From the NCBI GenBank assembly GCA_914767715.1, contig OU612066.1, positions 31,472,283-31,532,282 on the forward strand: a stretch of 60,000 bases of DNA, written 5' to 3'. Below, piece after piece: positions 13,301-28,300 of this stretch. The position numbers and the translations under genes were made by a program. The stretch's first letter is position 1, and every line of letters begins with the position of its first letter. This DNA is from Membranipora membranacea. Lineage: Eukaryota; Bryozoa; Gymnolaemata; Cheilostomatida; Membraniporidae. The notes below the pieces were generated by a model. That model had not been told where the DNA came from. It saw only the letters and a list, made by a program, of their open reading frames with translations, and ran no database searches.

Positions 13301-16300
13301 GGACCGAATCAGTGCAGGAACTCTACCATAAACTGTGCTCCCTCCATCCTCACATATCTTCCTAAAAAATGGACGAGGTTGTAATACTAAAGTTAGTATT
13401 ATAATATTTATCGGACACCTGTTATTGAGAGGTGCCAAAAGGAAGAAAAAGATTCTTCACATTTACAAACTTGTAATTGAAGCTTTGAGCTAGCTGGCTA
13501 GTCTCAAAACATTACAGCATATGAACACTACCCAATGTGGCTATTTGTGGAGTAAGTCTATCAGCATAACAACTTTTATGTCAGTAATCGTATGTAATTT
13601 TCTACAAGACTGGCAGCTTCTACTTCCATTTGTCATGAATGATGGTTTATGTATACTTAATATATCATATAATAAATTATGAACCTATAAAGGACACAAT
13701 ATGCAGCTAAAGTGATGTAACAACATTGAATCATGTGAATATCAATGATTTACAGCACTCAGACCAGGCCTTTTGTTGATAAACCGATAAAGTTTGATCA
13801 ATTTAATTCAATTAATTTTGAGAAATTGTAAAAAATGAGATCAATTTATTCACCAGTTCTGTTCAATATTTTGATGTCGTTTTTCTCACAGATGTTACAA
13901 TTAAATTTGATATCAGGCATTGCAAGCTGCATAATATATTGCAGTCAAATTCCTATAAAAATTGATTAGATTCTCAACCAAAAACCCTGGCGGTCGATTC
14001 CAAATCAATGATAATAGCATTGCCACTACATCATCAAAACTTGTTACGTAAGCTACAATCAAGGGCCTCGTTACATCAGCGATAATGCCGCAAATAGGTT
14101 TATTAATTGGTCTATTGTCTATGCTCACAGATTGTGCAAGAACAAGTGCTATAATTTTCATGAAAATAATATAATTGATAGAAAAACATATGAAACTGTG
14201 AAAAGAAACTTGTTATTAACTGCATTTGACCCCTCAGAGAAGTTCTACTTTGGAATACATGGAACACGTTAAGCTTTTACTAACATTGCAATCTCTTCAA
14301 GCTCTCGGTTCTCAGGTGGGGTTCTCTGGACAAAGACTCCGCGGTTCATCTTTGCAGGGTCAAGAGCCCAGTTTGAAATTCCAATGAAACCGCACTTCAC
14401 TGTATTATCCGATTCTTGATGGCTAGCATCAGGGACTCCATCTTCCAACAGTGAATGCAAAGCCTACAAGGTATGATCACCCATTAGAGTGTGTATGTCT
14501 AATTTGAAAATTTTAGAGAAGAGAATGATATGTACTCAGAACAATTGAAAAAGTGAAATGTACAGCTGTGACACAGAATCTTAGGCTGTGTATCTGGCTG
14601 GCGCTGAACAAATCAGGCTGACAGTCAGCTATTAACCTGAGGGCATGAGCTATTTGTTGTGCCGCTGATAAGCTGATGAGTTTGAATTCTCACAGAGGAC
14701 AATAAGTTTGGATTTCTGCTTACAAACCTTTCTTTCAATCTTGATCATCAGTGATTAGCTGCTTAGCTAATCACTGATGTTCAATAGTGCTTTCAAATCA
14801 CCTTAAGGGGCATGTGTTTAGATGTTTCGGCGAGGCCGATTTCATCAAGTACCACTACAGAGACTCGTTCTTCTTTATCTTCTTTATAGGACAGCTCTCC
14901 TGACTCTGCAGCTATGCTTGGTTTTCGCTTCATCAACCCTGCAGCTTCATTAAATACAGCAGTGATTCCACTTTGGGTTGAGTGCCCACTGCACTGATAT
15001 GAAATCATGTGTGTCTAAAAATCAAAGATAAAGACAGAAAGTAGTCAAATGGAAGTAATCACCACTGTAAGTAGGCAAGTATGAAAAACATTGCATGCAT
15101 GTTGTTCCTTATGGGGTATTTTACAGGCTTTGTTGAGCACCATGTGTGATTCTGTTATCAAAGCTGACCAGAAATAAAAAAAAGTTTAATTGGTTGTCGC
15201 TCCTGATTGATTTGATGTTTGTTAAAGTTACCACAGTTGATCCCACATCATGGATAAACAAATTTTGTTTGATCCCTGCTAGTGCTATACGGACAAGTCA
15301 TCCGCATTCACCAAAATTATAAATAAAATTATTAATTTCAATTCCTGACCTTTCTGAATGTTTGATGATCAAGTTTAGATAACGGTTGATTTATTGGAGA
15401 ACGCTCAAGGAGAATATGAAGGAAAGTCAAAGGAAAAATTATCTTTGTTGATCTAAAAAAGGCAACTGACAAGAGGAAAGCAGTAGGCATGAGAAGGAAA
15501 CAAATTCAGTGGTATGGATATGTACATAGAAGGGAAAAAGATAAGTTTGTAAGTTGAGGTGAGAAAATCATTTTATGTTGTGCAAACTTGAGTCAGGGTT
15601 AAATCAGTGGAAACAAAACTTACCTTTGTCATGTTTCTGAATATGTCAGAGTTTGAATTTGGACCCTGTAAGGCATCAAATACCAGTGTCTTTGCCAATG
15701 ACTTAGAGCTGCCTGGCTTTCCCACAAGAAATAGAGGTATCTTGTTCTGAATGCAGATTATCATCATGAAAACATTTTCACTTAGAGCTGAGTTCTTGGC
15801 GATTCCTTTGCCACTTATGGTGTCCGGGATAACTTTGTCTATGAAAACTTTCTTGCATCTGAAAATAATCAGCGGAAAGGAGATAAGGCCCTTGAAAATC
15901 TTGATTTGATGCAATAGATGCAATACTCGAACGCATCAGAATCAGTTTTTTGCACAGTAATCAGTGGGAAATTCAACATTAGCTCATAATGAATTCATGA
16001 ATACTAGCTCCAATTCTTTTAAGGAGAACCCTAAGGCATTGTACTTTCATAGGAACAAGAATCATCATCTTTGATGCATATACAAATATACCCTCTTGAG
16101 TAGAGGTGTTTTTTTCTGCGGGAGAGGCGCGCAAACACACATTGGACCTCCTGTGTTAAGTCCTTTGCACAAGGACATGGCTATAATGAATTGTGTCCCA
16201 TTACCAATCTGAAATGACTGTCAGGACAGGGAATTGAATCTTATGAACATTATGAAATACAGCAGTAATGGACAAACTTTCACATCTCACCATTATTCGA

Positions 16301-19300
16301 AGCATTGCAAAATGGCACCGGCATATACATTAATACGTTTTAAGCCGCAGCATTGAGTTCAGTGGTTTTAGCAAAAGCAAGCTTAGAGGAGGAACAAAAC
16401 AACACAAATAGCCAACACCAAATAACAACGAACGATAAAATAACTGCATCTGAGAAGCCATGTATTATTTCTCATTGAATTTGGGACCTGGGCTAGCTAG
16501 CTAAATGCATCTACCCACAAAACATTCATGTACTTAACTGAAGGAATTTCTTGACAAAAAGCATAAATATTTATATACGTCTATAATGCTTTCTAGCTAG
16601 CAAATGTGCAATTTTTTATATACAAAATAGTATTTTTTCATAAGATAATATAATATAGATAACGAGTATAATCTAAGTTGTCCCTTAGCACACCTACTCC
16701 TTGAACTGACTATTCATATATTTCTTTCCCTCTGGTCTGTTTATGAGTTGACCAAGTGACTTGCTGATGTCTTTCAAGTACTGTTTTCGGTTGGCATCAT
16801 CAAGTTTTGCAAGATAACATACCGATAGCGCTAAGCAAACACTCTGTGCCAGTTTATTTCCCTGCAACAGATGATAAGGGTTGAAATTACAACATTTTGC
16901 CTAGTGCATAAAGATTTCTGTTGTCGTAGATACAGCACAGCAAATATCTTATAACATACAGATGGCTCATACAGTTTGATCATCAAAAGTACTTACAACA
17001 TCGTCAAGAGCTACAGGATGTGCATGGAACCATACAGCTAAATCCAAGAACCTCAGAATGTCTCTCAAGCTCACAAAGCTGCATTCATCCTATCAATAAC
17101 AACAACAAGGACATTAAAAACAACAATAACAGTAACTATTTGATGCACAAAAAATTGTTCTTCTGTGACCAATGCATGAGTAGAAGACTTTCACATCAAA
17201 TAAACAACGACGATGACCTTACAACTCCTCTAGATTACCTTTAGATTCCTCATGAATATTTGTGATCTTGTAAGGATGTGAGTCACAGTTTTAGATGAGT
17301 CTCCATAAACCAATGCTCCTCTGTCTTTCCTTTCACCTGCTCTCATATCCTTTGGTTTAAGATACATTATTGACAATTATAGCAAATCAATGTGTTATCT
17401 CAGTTATACTGGCAATTAAATACGGAGAATTAACAAGCAATTTTGAGTTTCAATGTGTTTCTGTGAAACTCAAAGACGTAAAGACATCTGTTCATAATTC
17501 AGCTGCAGAAAATCGCAGAATAAGGACATACAGAGAGTAATATTACTTGTGGCTTCCAGCCACTGGAAGAAAATCTTAAGCAGCTGCATGGCAGAAATAT
17601 TTAAAATAAAATTATATGATCTTACATGGTTGGATATCATTTTTGCAATGTATTCTTGTTCAGAGCCACTCAAGACCCCGTCTTGATTGATCTCAGAAGT
17701 CACAGCTCCGAAATCCATTACCAGCGGGAGGAGACCTTCTGGCAGAGGTTGTACTCGGTACACCAGCTTTCTCATCGGTATACCGTCTGAGAACAAAATG
17801 TGTCAATAATACAGAACAAGAGGTTTCATCTACAGAACATTGATCTATGAGCATACCATTTTAATAGTTAATTTTAGGAAGATAATATCGATAATTGTTG
17901 CAGCAACATCAAGAAGCCGATGTCCATGTTTGGAAACACAAATATTGCTTCAGATGTATGGATGGAATTTTCTTTTATTTTCATGGCAATAAATGAGGAC
18001 AGAGGACGTTGTGCTTTGCACAGTGTCAATTATGTTTTCACTGAATTGGAAATGACTAGCTTGCACCTCTTGCTTTTACAAGACAATTGGGTTAATGATC
18101 ATGACGAGAAGGATTTTTAGTATGAACCCTATTTTTTTTTCATTTATAGATTGTTAAAGGTTTCCAGATCCTAAAGTCAGTCTCTATTTTTGTATCCCAA
18201 TTTTTTATTGTCGTTGATTAGCCTATTGAAAAATACTTACAGGTTTTTCCATCTTGTTCATCTTTTCCCTGGTTCAGTCCAGCTAACTCCAATTTAGACA
18301 CCGCATCCTTATTTCGCCTAATTAAAAAAACCACAAGCATGTGAAGTAGTAGCTCATGTTTATTATCTGTCATTCGTTTAAAAATTCAAAATTGAAAGCA
18401 TTATGAGGAGGAGCAATATTGTAGGATTAAGTTGTAAAGTATTTATGCAAACTTACAATTTATACGGATTGCAAGCAGCAACTATTCTCAGACCAGACAC
18501 TGTAACTGGACCTTCTCCGTCCATCCTATTGTCACACATGATTTCCTTGATCAGCCCAACAGCTTCAGTTGTATTCGCTTCATCAAAGAAAAGGATCGTG
18601 TACACCTCCGGTATCTGCAAGGAAATCCATAGATATTACAATAATTTCCCCTGTTGGTTCTGGAATCCGAGCTGTAGTATTTTCTCTTACTGCATATTGG
18701 ATGTTAATTGAATATTTGCCTGTCTAAACACCAAATTCATTATGTCATACACCAAAAGTCTTCCTATTTTGAGTACCTTTGACTTGAAACACTGCCGACA
18801 CAGCTGGGCTTTGCACAGCAGAGCCACCGGCCAAAATTTTAAATACAGAGTTGTGGCATCAAAACATCTAGTCAGTAGCTTTGCATGGAGTTATATCAGC
18901 TCTCAAAATGTAGGGAGTATCTTCTTCCCCAGTCATCCACCATTAGGGTCAACTTTTGTAACCATGAACAGCAGGATGTGCCCGATCAATTTACTGGTCG
19001 CTTTATTTATCAAGGTCCATTATGCCTGAGGTCTAACTTCTAAAGAGTCTAGAGTGGTTTGCTGACTCAGAAAGTTTAAGATACCTGGTTGTTTTCGGTT
19101 AGTTCTTTTGTTACATCTTCCTTTACTTCTTGGTAACCTCTTAGGTTCCCTTGGTCTGTAGTCTGTTCCTTTTCCCACTCCTCTTGCATTCTTGGTCCAA
19201 TGGCATATGCAAGACACTTATCATGGTTCTCCTTTGCTTGTTTTTGAGCTTTCCGAACTTGGTTCTTGATTTGCTCTGCTGTTGTGCCACCATGTACCTA

Positions 19301-22300
19301 GTTGCGATGGAAAGATAACCGTTGTTTTTCACATCTGATAAGCATCGTAAATACAATGCACAAGTTTCCCTCAAAATCATGTATGCTCAAACATATAAAA
19401 CGTCTTACCTTCATGACCAGAAGGGTTTTTCTGATATCATCTTTCATAGGCGGGGGAACCTGGAGCTTAGACATGTATTCTATCAGTTTGGTCTTCCCAC
19501 ATCCTGTTTCTCCCATTATGACGACAGGTATGTTTGCTCTAAGAAAATATTCTGAATGATAACAGTTCGTGACATTGAATTTAAGACAAATAGTTTTAGC
19601 AATGTTTTTAAAACAAAGGTATTTTTATTGAGAATTAGTTCCCTTCCTTTGATACCTAATCGATTTCCATTTTCAAAATGTCAGATTGCAACCTTTCGAA
19701 TAAAATGTTTACTGAAACCATGTGACCATCTCAGCATTAAGTTTTTAAATGTTCAATCAGATCACTTGCTGAATGGCGTATGAGTGAAGTGAGGGATGTG
19801 GAATAAAACTACATATATCTTCTCTTAACTGCCTACTTTTAGACATTTTAGTTTTGGGTCTTCCTAGTATAGTAGATTCTGTTGATATTGAAATGGTTAT
19901 GATAGCATGGTAGAGGAAGGTTAAGACTAGTGTAATTCACTTGCCAGTTTAAACCTCACCAACTCAATATGCTCTATAGATATTTTGCCTTAAAGGGCAA
20001 CCAAGGTTTCAAACAACTTCTCATTGATGGCCATTGATTAATAGCAGATTGCACCTTTTGCATGGGAAAAAGACAAAATATAATTCAGATGATTATTCAG
20101 TCAGAATTCTTGCGAAACATTTCTTCCATCAGGCACTCAAACTCAGCTAAAAGAGAATACAACATAGCAGTTTCCTGTTCCTGTTATTATTTAGCCTGTG
20201 CTCTATAATTATTACAGCAAAGTCTTGGAACCTCCCCTAAACTGAAGTGTTACCCAGCTCAGAGTCAGCAACTACATTGAGTTTTGCATCGTGTAATGCA
20301 CAAAGCTGATGCTGCCCAGCACATTATTTCCTACCCATTAATGCATTGCTCCGAAACCTTGGTTGCCCTTTAAACTTAGGTTCTACGATTTATAGGCAAG
20401 GGTTGTATACACCACATTGAACAGGAGGATGAGGAGTCAATACAGGGCTTCATACACCATAGAGGTTGGCTAGGTGACACAAGCTCTTACTGGATTCTCT
20501 TGTGGATGCCAAGAATTTTCCTTGCGTTGTCGTCTGTCAACATATACTCTGGGTCAGGATCATCATGTTGCCACTCTTCCATTTCTATATACTTGATGTT
20601 GCTGTGAGTACCACTTGACTTTGGAAACCCAAAGCCGTATGGGACAATCTGGCTTGTTCTCACATGTTCACCAGGAGATACATTGTCAGACGGTTCCCGC
20701 ATGTAATATCTCAAATTCTTGACCATTATTTTGCGTAACCGCTGCAGATAATCTTTCCTAGAAAATTGAGAGATGGTTTTTAGAGCATGTTTATCTTGGA
20801 GACATATGGCACAGGGCATGAAACTAACTCTATAGTTATCTGCACTTTCTCTGTCCCCAATGGGATGACCATTGAGAATTTGTCTTTAAGAGTTTGTGGG
20901 CTTTATGTTATAATTGTGTTCATAGAAGACTTCTGAACTCAAGTAAGTTTCAAAACTGCTGGTAGATGTCTTAGTTGCTACTGTATGCTGTATGACCACC
21001 ATTTCAGATTACCTTAACAACCCTGCCGTCATAAACCATTGAATCAATTAGTATATACTTATTAGTGACAATAAGAAGCTGGAATTGCTGCCTTTAATTT
21101 GGAAGTGGTATACACAAGGGCTGAAAAGGTTTGGTATCTATTGTTACCCCGATTATTACATGTCTAAACTTGGGAACTCTATTGAAGAGAAAAGGGGGAC
21201 ACAAAATTTTAAGTTCTAACATAACTTTCCATGGAAGTTTTACGAGCCTATAAAAGAGATTAAACTAAACCTCCGTAATGATGCAAGCTCTCCATCTAAC
21301 TATCTATTCATATGTAATAGCTTTTTTTTCCAGCAATTCATCTACGTTTTGAAGTTCTGGGAACGTACGAGGGATAGCCAGCTAACACCATCACAGATAT
21401 TACAGGAGGAGCAACGACATTGCCCTGTTCTACAAGGACTGGGCCATGGTGCCATCTCTCAGTTAGGCTGGCGGCATCTTTGGTCAGGTGGATGATAGCC
21501 GGTATATTCTTGCCTGAGATTTTCTTAATGGTGGTTTGTAGTCAGTTGGGTCATTGGCCACCACTCTAGTCACTGACCTCCTGGCTGAGCTATACTTTAA
21601 TTTACTTTATGCTAGCAGAACACAGAAAGAAAATTCCTTACTTCTCGAGTCCCTTAGAGTCTTCTATCAGGAAATCTTGGTCTTTCCCATAGTTTCTCTT
21701 CAACCATTCCATCAGTCTGTGTGAAATACATTCTTTCATATAAGGTTGCTTTGTTTTTTGGTTGATGAGATCGTACGGTGTTCTAGCAAAGCGTAAGAGT
21801 CGTAAGAATCCTGAATTAAAATAGACATCAGTTGAGACAATATCTCAAGAACTACATTATTTAATTCAACAGCAGTCTGATGATTAGAATGAGAGATGGT
21901 GTACTTGGAGAAATAACTTTAGGATACTTCAGATGTTTTAAATATGCCGTACACCTTTTTTCTCATTCAATTCATCCAGGATGAATGGCAAGCCATTCAT
22001 CTTGGCCAGGCCTGTTTGGATCAGTACCATAAATACAGGAGGTCTACTGTGTGCTTGCACACAGTATAAAGATCCCCCTTGTCTCTTCAAAAAAGAGTAG
22101 CGGGCAATGGAGTGAGCCGGTTAAATAGGGCGGTCAAATAAGACCTAGTGCCTAAAAGAATTCATATACATATTTTGCAATTGAGCCATATTCTTGGGTA
22201 ATAATACATGGTAAATTTATGTTCAAATCTTCTTTAAAAGTAATAGTTCAATATGCTAAATATAATATGATTTAAGGTTTTTGTATACATGCATTTCCAT

Positions 22301-25300
22301 AAAATAGTAAAGCACCAATGTCTAAAGTTGTTGTCAAAATAAAGCTTATTGAATATTTATCGAAAAAGCTTCTATTTATTGAGTGAACTAAGATAGCTTT
22401 TTGAAGAATGTCGACAGTGGTGCATGCAAATGTCTAACTTGGAATAACTTATTTTGATTCTTTGAAGGGTATCATTTAAATAAAGATAGAATAAAATTGA
22501 GTAACACTTACCTTGCCTTGCCAGTCCCGAAGTGTTAGGATGTGAGTCATTTGCAACAGCAGTAGAAGATGGACCAGGGGCTGGTTCCAAATTACGCCCT
22601 GGAAAAAAAACATGAATCATCATCATTTGTTCTTAAGTTCAATCTAATCAACTATGGCTTGAATTCATCAAATCAAATCTAATCAAATGTGTTAACTTAT
22701 GTCTCTGTCGTTTTTTGGTGTAGCCTTATAAAGTGCAATATATACTATAAACGTAAACTATAGCCACAGTTGATCTATACCCTGCTCATTTCTTATCAAA
22801 CTTATTGTAATAAGATTGACTACTTGGAATTTAACTGCAATCAATCAGCATAGGTTCAAGCATGAAATTTTGATGAATTCAGAATGCTGTTATTTTAACA
22901 ACAAACTGACTTTCATTATCGCTAAATATAACGATCATCCTGGCCCACAAACTGAAGAAGAAATTATATTAATAATTATTAATTAATTAAGAATATTGAA
23001 TTATCAAATTAATTATTAATAAAATATTACTTCTCATCACTGAGCGTGATGGTTTGATGCAAAATCCAAATGTGGAGATTGTCACGCCATCCTCATTGAT
23101 GAACAAGTATGGATGACTTTTGTCCTTCCACAGCCCTTGATCTTTGAATTTCAAGCCATTGATTGCTTGTCCATCGTCAGTGTCAAAATCCTAAAAATTA
23201 AATACAAAGTTTTGTGTCTAATGAGAAATTCTATAATGGTAGCAAACCCAATACATTGAAGCTTGACAAGGCTTTATGTGTCTGCACTGAGTTCATTTAT
23301 AATTTTTCATTATTTGAGATGTGGCTATTTTGTCACACTATAACGCCCAAAAGTTTGCTGAATAATGTAAATGGTTTCAATAAATATTAAATAGTAAATC
23401 AATAGAGCTATATAGTTATAGATATTCGGAAGCTTGTGATACAGTTGTGAACACTTGTTCGGTGTAGTTGAATAAGTCGATAACTAGGTATTTCATACTT
23501 GACTATTTCCCTCTGATGCAGCTTGTTCCGTTATCTTCAATGATCGGGTTGCAAAATCCTGAAATCAGAAGAATTAAGAATAGACAATATAATCAAACCG
23601 CTCATTTCTCACTGGTTCAGTAGACCAAATACATTGTAATGCTTAAATTCTGTGTCTGCGCTATAGCTTGGACACACACACAGCAGGAATTGTCACGGCA
23701 GAGACCTGTAAAAATAAACAATAGCCAGGAACGCATTGGCCCAATGTACGGAAAAAAGTGGTACTCCGCAGAGAATTTCACTAATGAGCACAATTTGCAG
23801 GGTCATAGAAACTTGGGTTTCCCAGAAGTTCCCTGAACTAAAATTTCCCTACAAATCAGCAAGAAGAGATATTCAGGCTACTCGACAAAATAGAGTCCCA
23901 CAAAGCTATCTTGAATACTGACTTTCCAATTGAAAATCCAAGAACAAAATCCATATACTGTACACATCAGTACATTATAATGTAAATGCAATATTGAGCA
24001 TTGGTATAATTTCGAAAGCTATTGCATGCAGCTGAGATAAAAACAATAAAGAAAATAAAAACACCAACTCTACACACAGAAATGAGCCAGATCAGCATGC
24101 TATTTAATCTGGGTAAAAACAGATTCAGTCATGACAAAGAAACTAGGGTCTGAGTTATCACCAATGGCCAAATAATTACAAGCACACCACTCGATAGTAG
24201 AGACACAATAAGTGTGAGGCCACTAAATATGCCTTCTCAAAAGCATCCAATAAACTGCAAACTAATATCCCCATCTTAAAAGTACTTCCACTGAACATAA
24301 AGCCATGGCCGATCAATTATACAGACTGCGCAAATGGCAATCAGGCGAAAGGGGCCAGGATGGTCTTCTCAATTTGAACACCTATTCGAACACCTAACCA
24401 TATAAGTAAAATCAGTGAACATGAAATGGACATGACATAAGAAGGCTGTGAAACTCAGAAGCCCAATGGTGAGGTGTTGGAAGTAACTGGAGACAGTAGC
24501 AAGCAAAACAGCAGGTCTGTGTGAGGCTTTAGAAGGACAGCAAAAATCCAATACATTAATCATGGCACAGCAAAAGGGATACACAGCCGATCACAGTGTA
24601 GGTGATGCTAGTCTGATGAGAGACCGTCTGAGAGTGTACGCCAGGCAGCTGATATCACGCAGGTGTATATGTCAGAAAAATGAGGCTAATAATAACATGA
24701 ACAGACAGCACTACTAAGAAATACTTTTGTCCTAACCTCAGCTTTGCAACTGTATGGACCTAAACAAATTCTCAGCTAATTTTCTCATCCACACATCAAT
24801 CATAAAGTCATAATGCATTACCATCAGGCAACCATCAGGCATCCAGTTGGTACAGTGAAAATTGCCTTGTTCTAAACAGCGGTAATACGGATGTCATGAC
24901 CATTTCCAATACACGTAACATCAAACCCCCGGAACTTAAATTTAACAATCTCATTTTCAAACAATCAGACAAAATTAACTACTTAGGTGTGATTCTTGAT
25001 AACAAATTAAATTTTAAATCTCATACCAGTAAAATGAAACAAAAAATTTATCCAATAGTCACCAACTTTCAACGTAATAGAATTCCTGACACCTAAATTA
25101 GCTAAGCTTTGGTACGTTCTAATCTGGAATACAGCTCTCCTGTTTTTTTTACAACAAACGACTATGTCAAAAAATAATTTTTTAAAATTGAGAATAGATG
25201 TTTGATATTATAGACTATAACAGTTCTAAAGATAATACTCGAAAGACCTACAACATCCCTGTTTTAACTTTGCGTTTCTAATATTTGTATCTGCTGACGT

Positions 25301-28300
25301 CTTATAAAATTGTTAATAGTTTAGTCCCAATAATTGATACCAATCTGCTCCCCGAGAAATTAACTTGTGAAACTCGGCTTGCTAAAAGTTCTGGGTTTGG
25401 ACTATCCAAGGAAAATTTTAGATTTGCTTTGGCTAATTTCGGTACTCAGAAGCTTAACGAATTACCCAATCATGTTAAGCTGAGTCAATCCCTTGCTTCA
25501 TTCAAAAATGCCACTCGCAGCCACGTCCTCAAACTTCTAAATTAATGAGTCAGTTCTCATCATTTCTTTTTAGCCTACTGCTGCATTGTTCTAACTTTTC
25601 ATTTCCTAGCTATTGTGTATTAACTTGTGTAATGTTTTACTGCTAATTAATGTCTGTGTGTACTTTGTAATTTTACCTGTCATTGTTCTTGATTTTTAGT
25701 AACATGTTCTGTTAATTCTACACCATATTTTTTATCAATTTTTCTTTTTTATGGGTTCAAGTCCTAAGGACTTATTCTTCTCCAGAATAAACATGGAATA
25801 TATATACCTTGGCCATTGCCAGCATGAATTTCTCTGCAAATACGATGAATTCATTCTGTGCATCATTGGTGTCGTTGTCATCCCTGACTTGTTGCTTTCT
25901 TCGCTGAGTAAGAGGTAGTTCAACAACCTCTGAGCCAGTTGGTTGAATGTATGGAGAGTTATCTATACATATGAGTTGTTGGTACAAGAATGAAACAAAA
26001 TAACTCAACTCCCTCCAAGATGGATTGTCGACACCACAGTTACTAAAATACAAAATTACTCAAAATTACATATTGTGATGATAGTGATTTTACCTCGAAA
26101 GACATAGTTTTCAAAAAATTACATTCCACTCAAAATCTTTAGACAATATTACTATGAAATAAATTTCTATGTATCTTTTACTATTCTTAGGCATGCCTAT
26201 CTTACAAAATCATAAATCTGACACTTCTACATACTTCACAAGAAGTGTTAATGCTGTGCATTCTTCTGTGAGTGTTTCATCGCGATGGGTACGCTCAAGT
26301 AAACACCGATTAACTCTTCTCCATTCCCTACTCGCCAGCTTCTGGGAATCGATGCCAACAAAACTTCCTGCAATTTAGGAATTTGAGTATAATGTATTTC
26401 ATTACATATTGCATGTCAGCATTAAATGCATTTTACAACTGTTGTGATTTTGAAAGGATGAATTGTCTTAACAAAATGTCAGATCAAAACTGTATTCAAA
26501 CATCTGTTTGGAAACAAATTGGCTATGCCTATCAGACCTGACTTTGATCAATACAGTATCCAATGTTTGTTCATGTAAAAAGCCCCGTATCTGCATACCT
26601 GGTGCCTCGGCCGCCATATATCTCCTAATAGCCTCATCAGGACCGATGCAGTGACATGATGGGAAGAGATCATCCCTAAGAAGCTCATGAGCAGACTGAT
26701 TTCCCTACAAAGCCAATTAAACTTTGGACAAATAATTAGCAATGTGGCAGGCAGTTATTCACACCGATACCTGTTAAAAAGCATTAATATTGACTTGTAA
26801 AAAGTTTACATGAACTACAAACTACGCTCTTTTGTTTGAGAATTTATCATAGTATTTTCATTACCATCTCAAATCAAAATTCCGTAACAAAAATTAATCC
26901 TGCTCTTTGTGATGATATGACCCTATAATTAAATTGCTGCTATTGACAGGTTACTTGCTTCTTCCTCCCAAGTAAAGATAATCTTTAATCTTTTTTTAGG
27001 TCATAGCAAACCATATCATTGATTGGTATATTTAATTATGGTCATGAAATACGAAAGTACAGTTTGAGGATTTTTGATGAACAGAAGTGACAAACACTGC
27101 TTGCATAAGCTTTTCGGTGGCAAATTGAAGCTGTGAATGAAAAGTAAATAGGCACGACTACTGGATTATCTCATGGGTTTTTTTTCACTGTAAAGTTATG
27201 GTCTTAATCTTAGAACCTTAAAATGGGAGTAACTCACTACTCATCACTAAACTCTAATAAAACTTACAGTATTTGGTAGTGTGTGCGGCATACACTCAAT
27301 AACATAATAATCTGATCTGTTCCGAAGCCATACTTCTCCCTTTGAGTCCTCTAAACTACCAGTAATGAGGAGATTGAACAAAAGTTCATCAACGCCTTCC
27401 GCAACCTAAATGATAAAACAATTCATTGACATCATATCAAGAATACACTTAAATACATTGTAATATATATCATCAACATGCTAAGCGGACTAGATTATCA
27501 GAAACTTTGGGGTATTTCTGAACCTTCAGCAACCAAGCTCATGTAGGTAATGTGACAAAAAACTAAGAAATCCTGTCGACAATCAATAATTTGCAAAACT
27601 TGCTATTCATATGGCTTAAAGGACGAGTTATTTACCTCATGGGCTATATCTATATGAATTGTATTCCAAATGTTCCTCTGAGGATTGGTTCCGATTTTGT
27701 CTACCAAACTTTTGATCAGTTTTTCATTTTCCACAGATTGATGGATAGTCAGAATTATATCCTGTCCAGTACGACATCTCGTGCGGCCAGTCCACAGCTT
27801 TTCTATCCTTCTTTCAACTTGAAGAGACTTGCCTACCCCAGCTCTCCTTGAAACAATCACTCTAGCAAAGCATCTGTAAAAAAATTGTATCCTCCACATA
27901 CATGTCTTTTATGATTATATAGGACGATCATCTCAGTAGCAATATTGTTTTTTTTCTATTTTCGAAAATTGAGGAACGATCATTATCGTACAATACAAAT
28001 AACACATTACGGGTAACACATCACATGTCACGCATCACATTATGCACGTTGCACTACACACAATACACATTATTACATATTTGATATTACAAATGACATA
28101 TCACCAACCTGTCATCATCAGCTCGAGATGCAGCATTGTCATCGCAATTTTCTACAGGAATTAGCAGTAGTCCCTGAATGTATTTCCTAAGAAACCCAAG
28201 ATCAGCGAGCTCTGTGTCGTTCACCAACAGTTTTGACAAATAGCTCCTTATTGGAGGAACTTTTTCTGCTTCACTGATTTGATTCACATCGTAAATCAGA

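Noticed and set aside
14580-14720. tRNA gene suggested by GAGTTTGAATTCTC
   Set aside because: Only a box B-like motif is present. No box A at proper distance and no acceptor stem.
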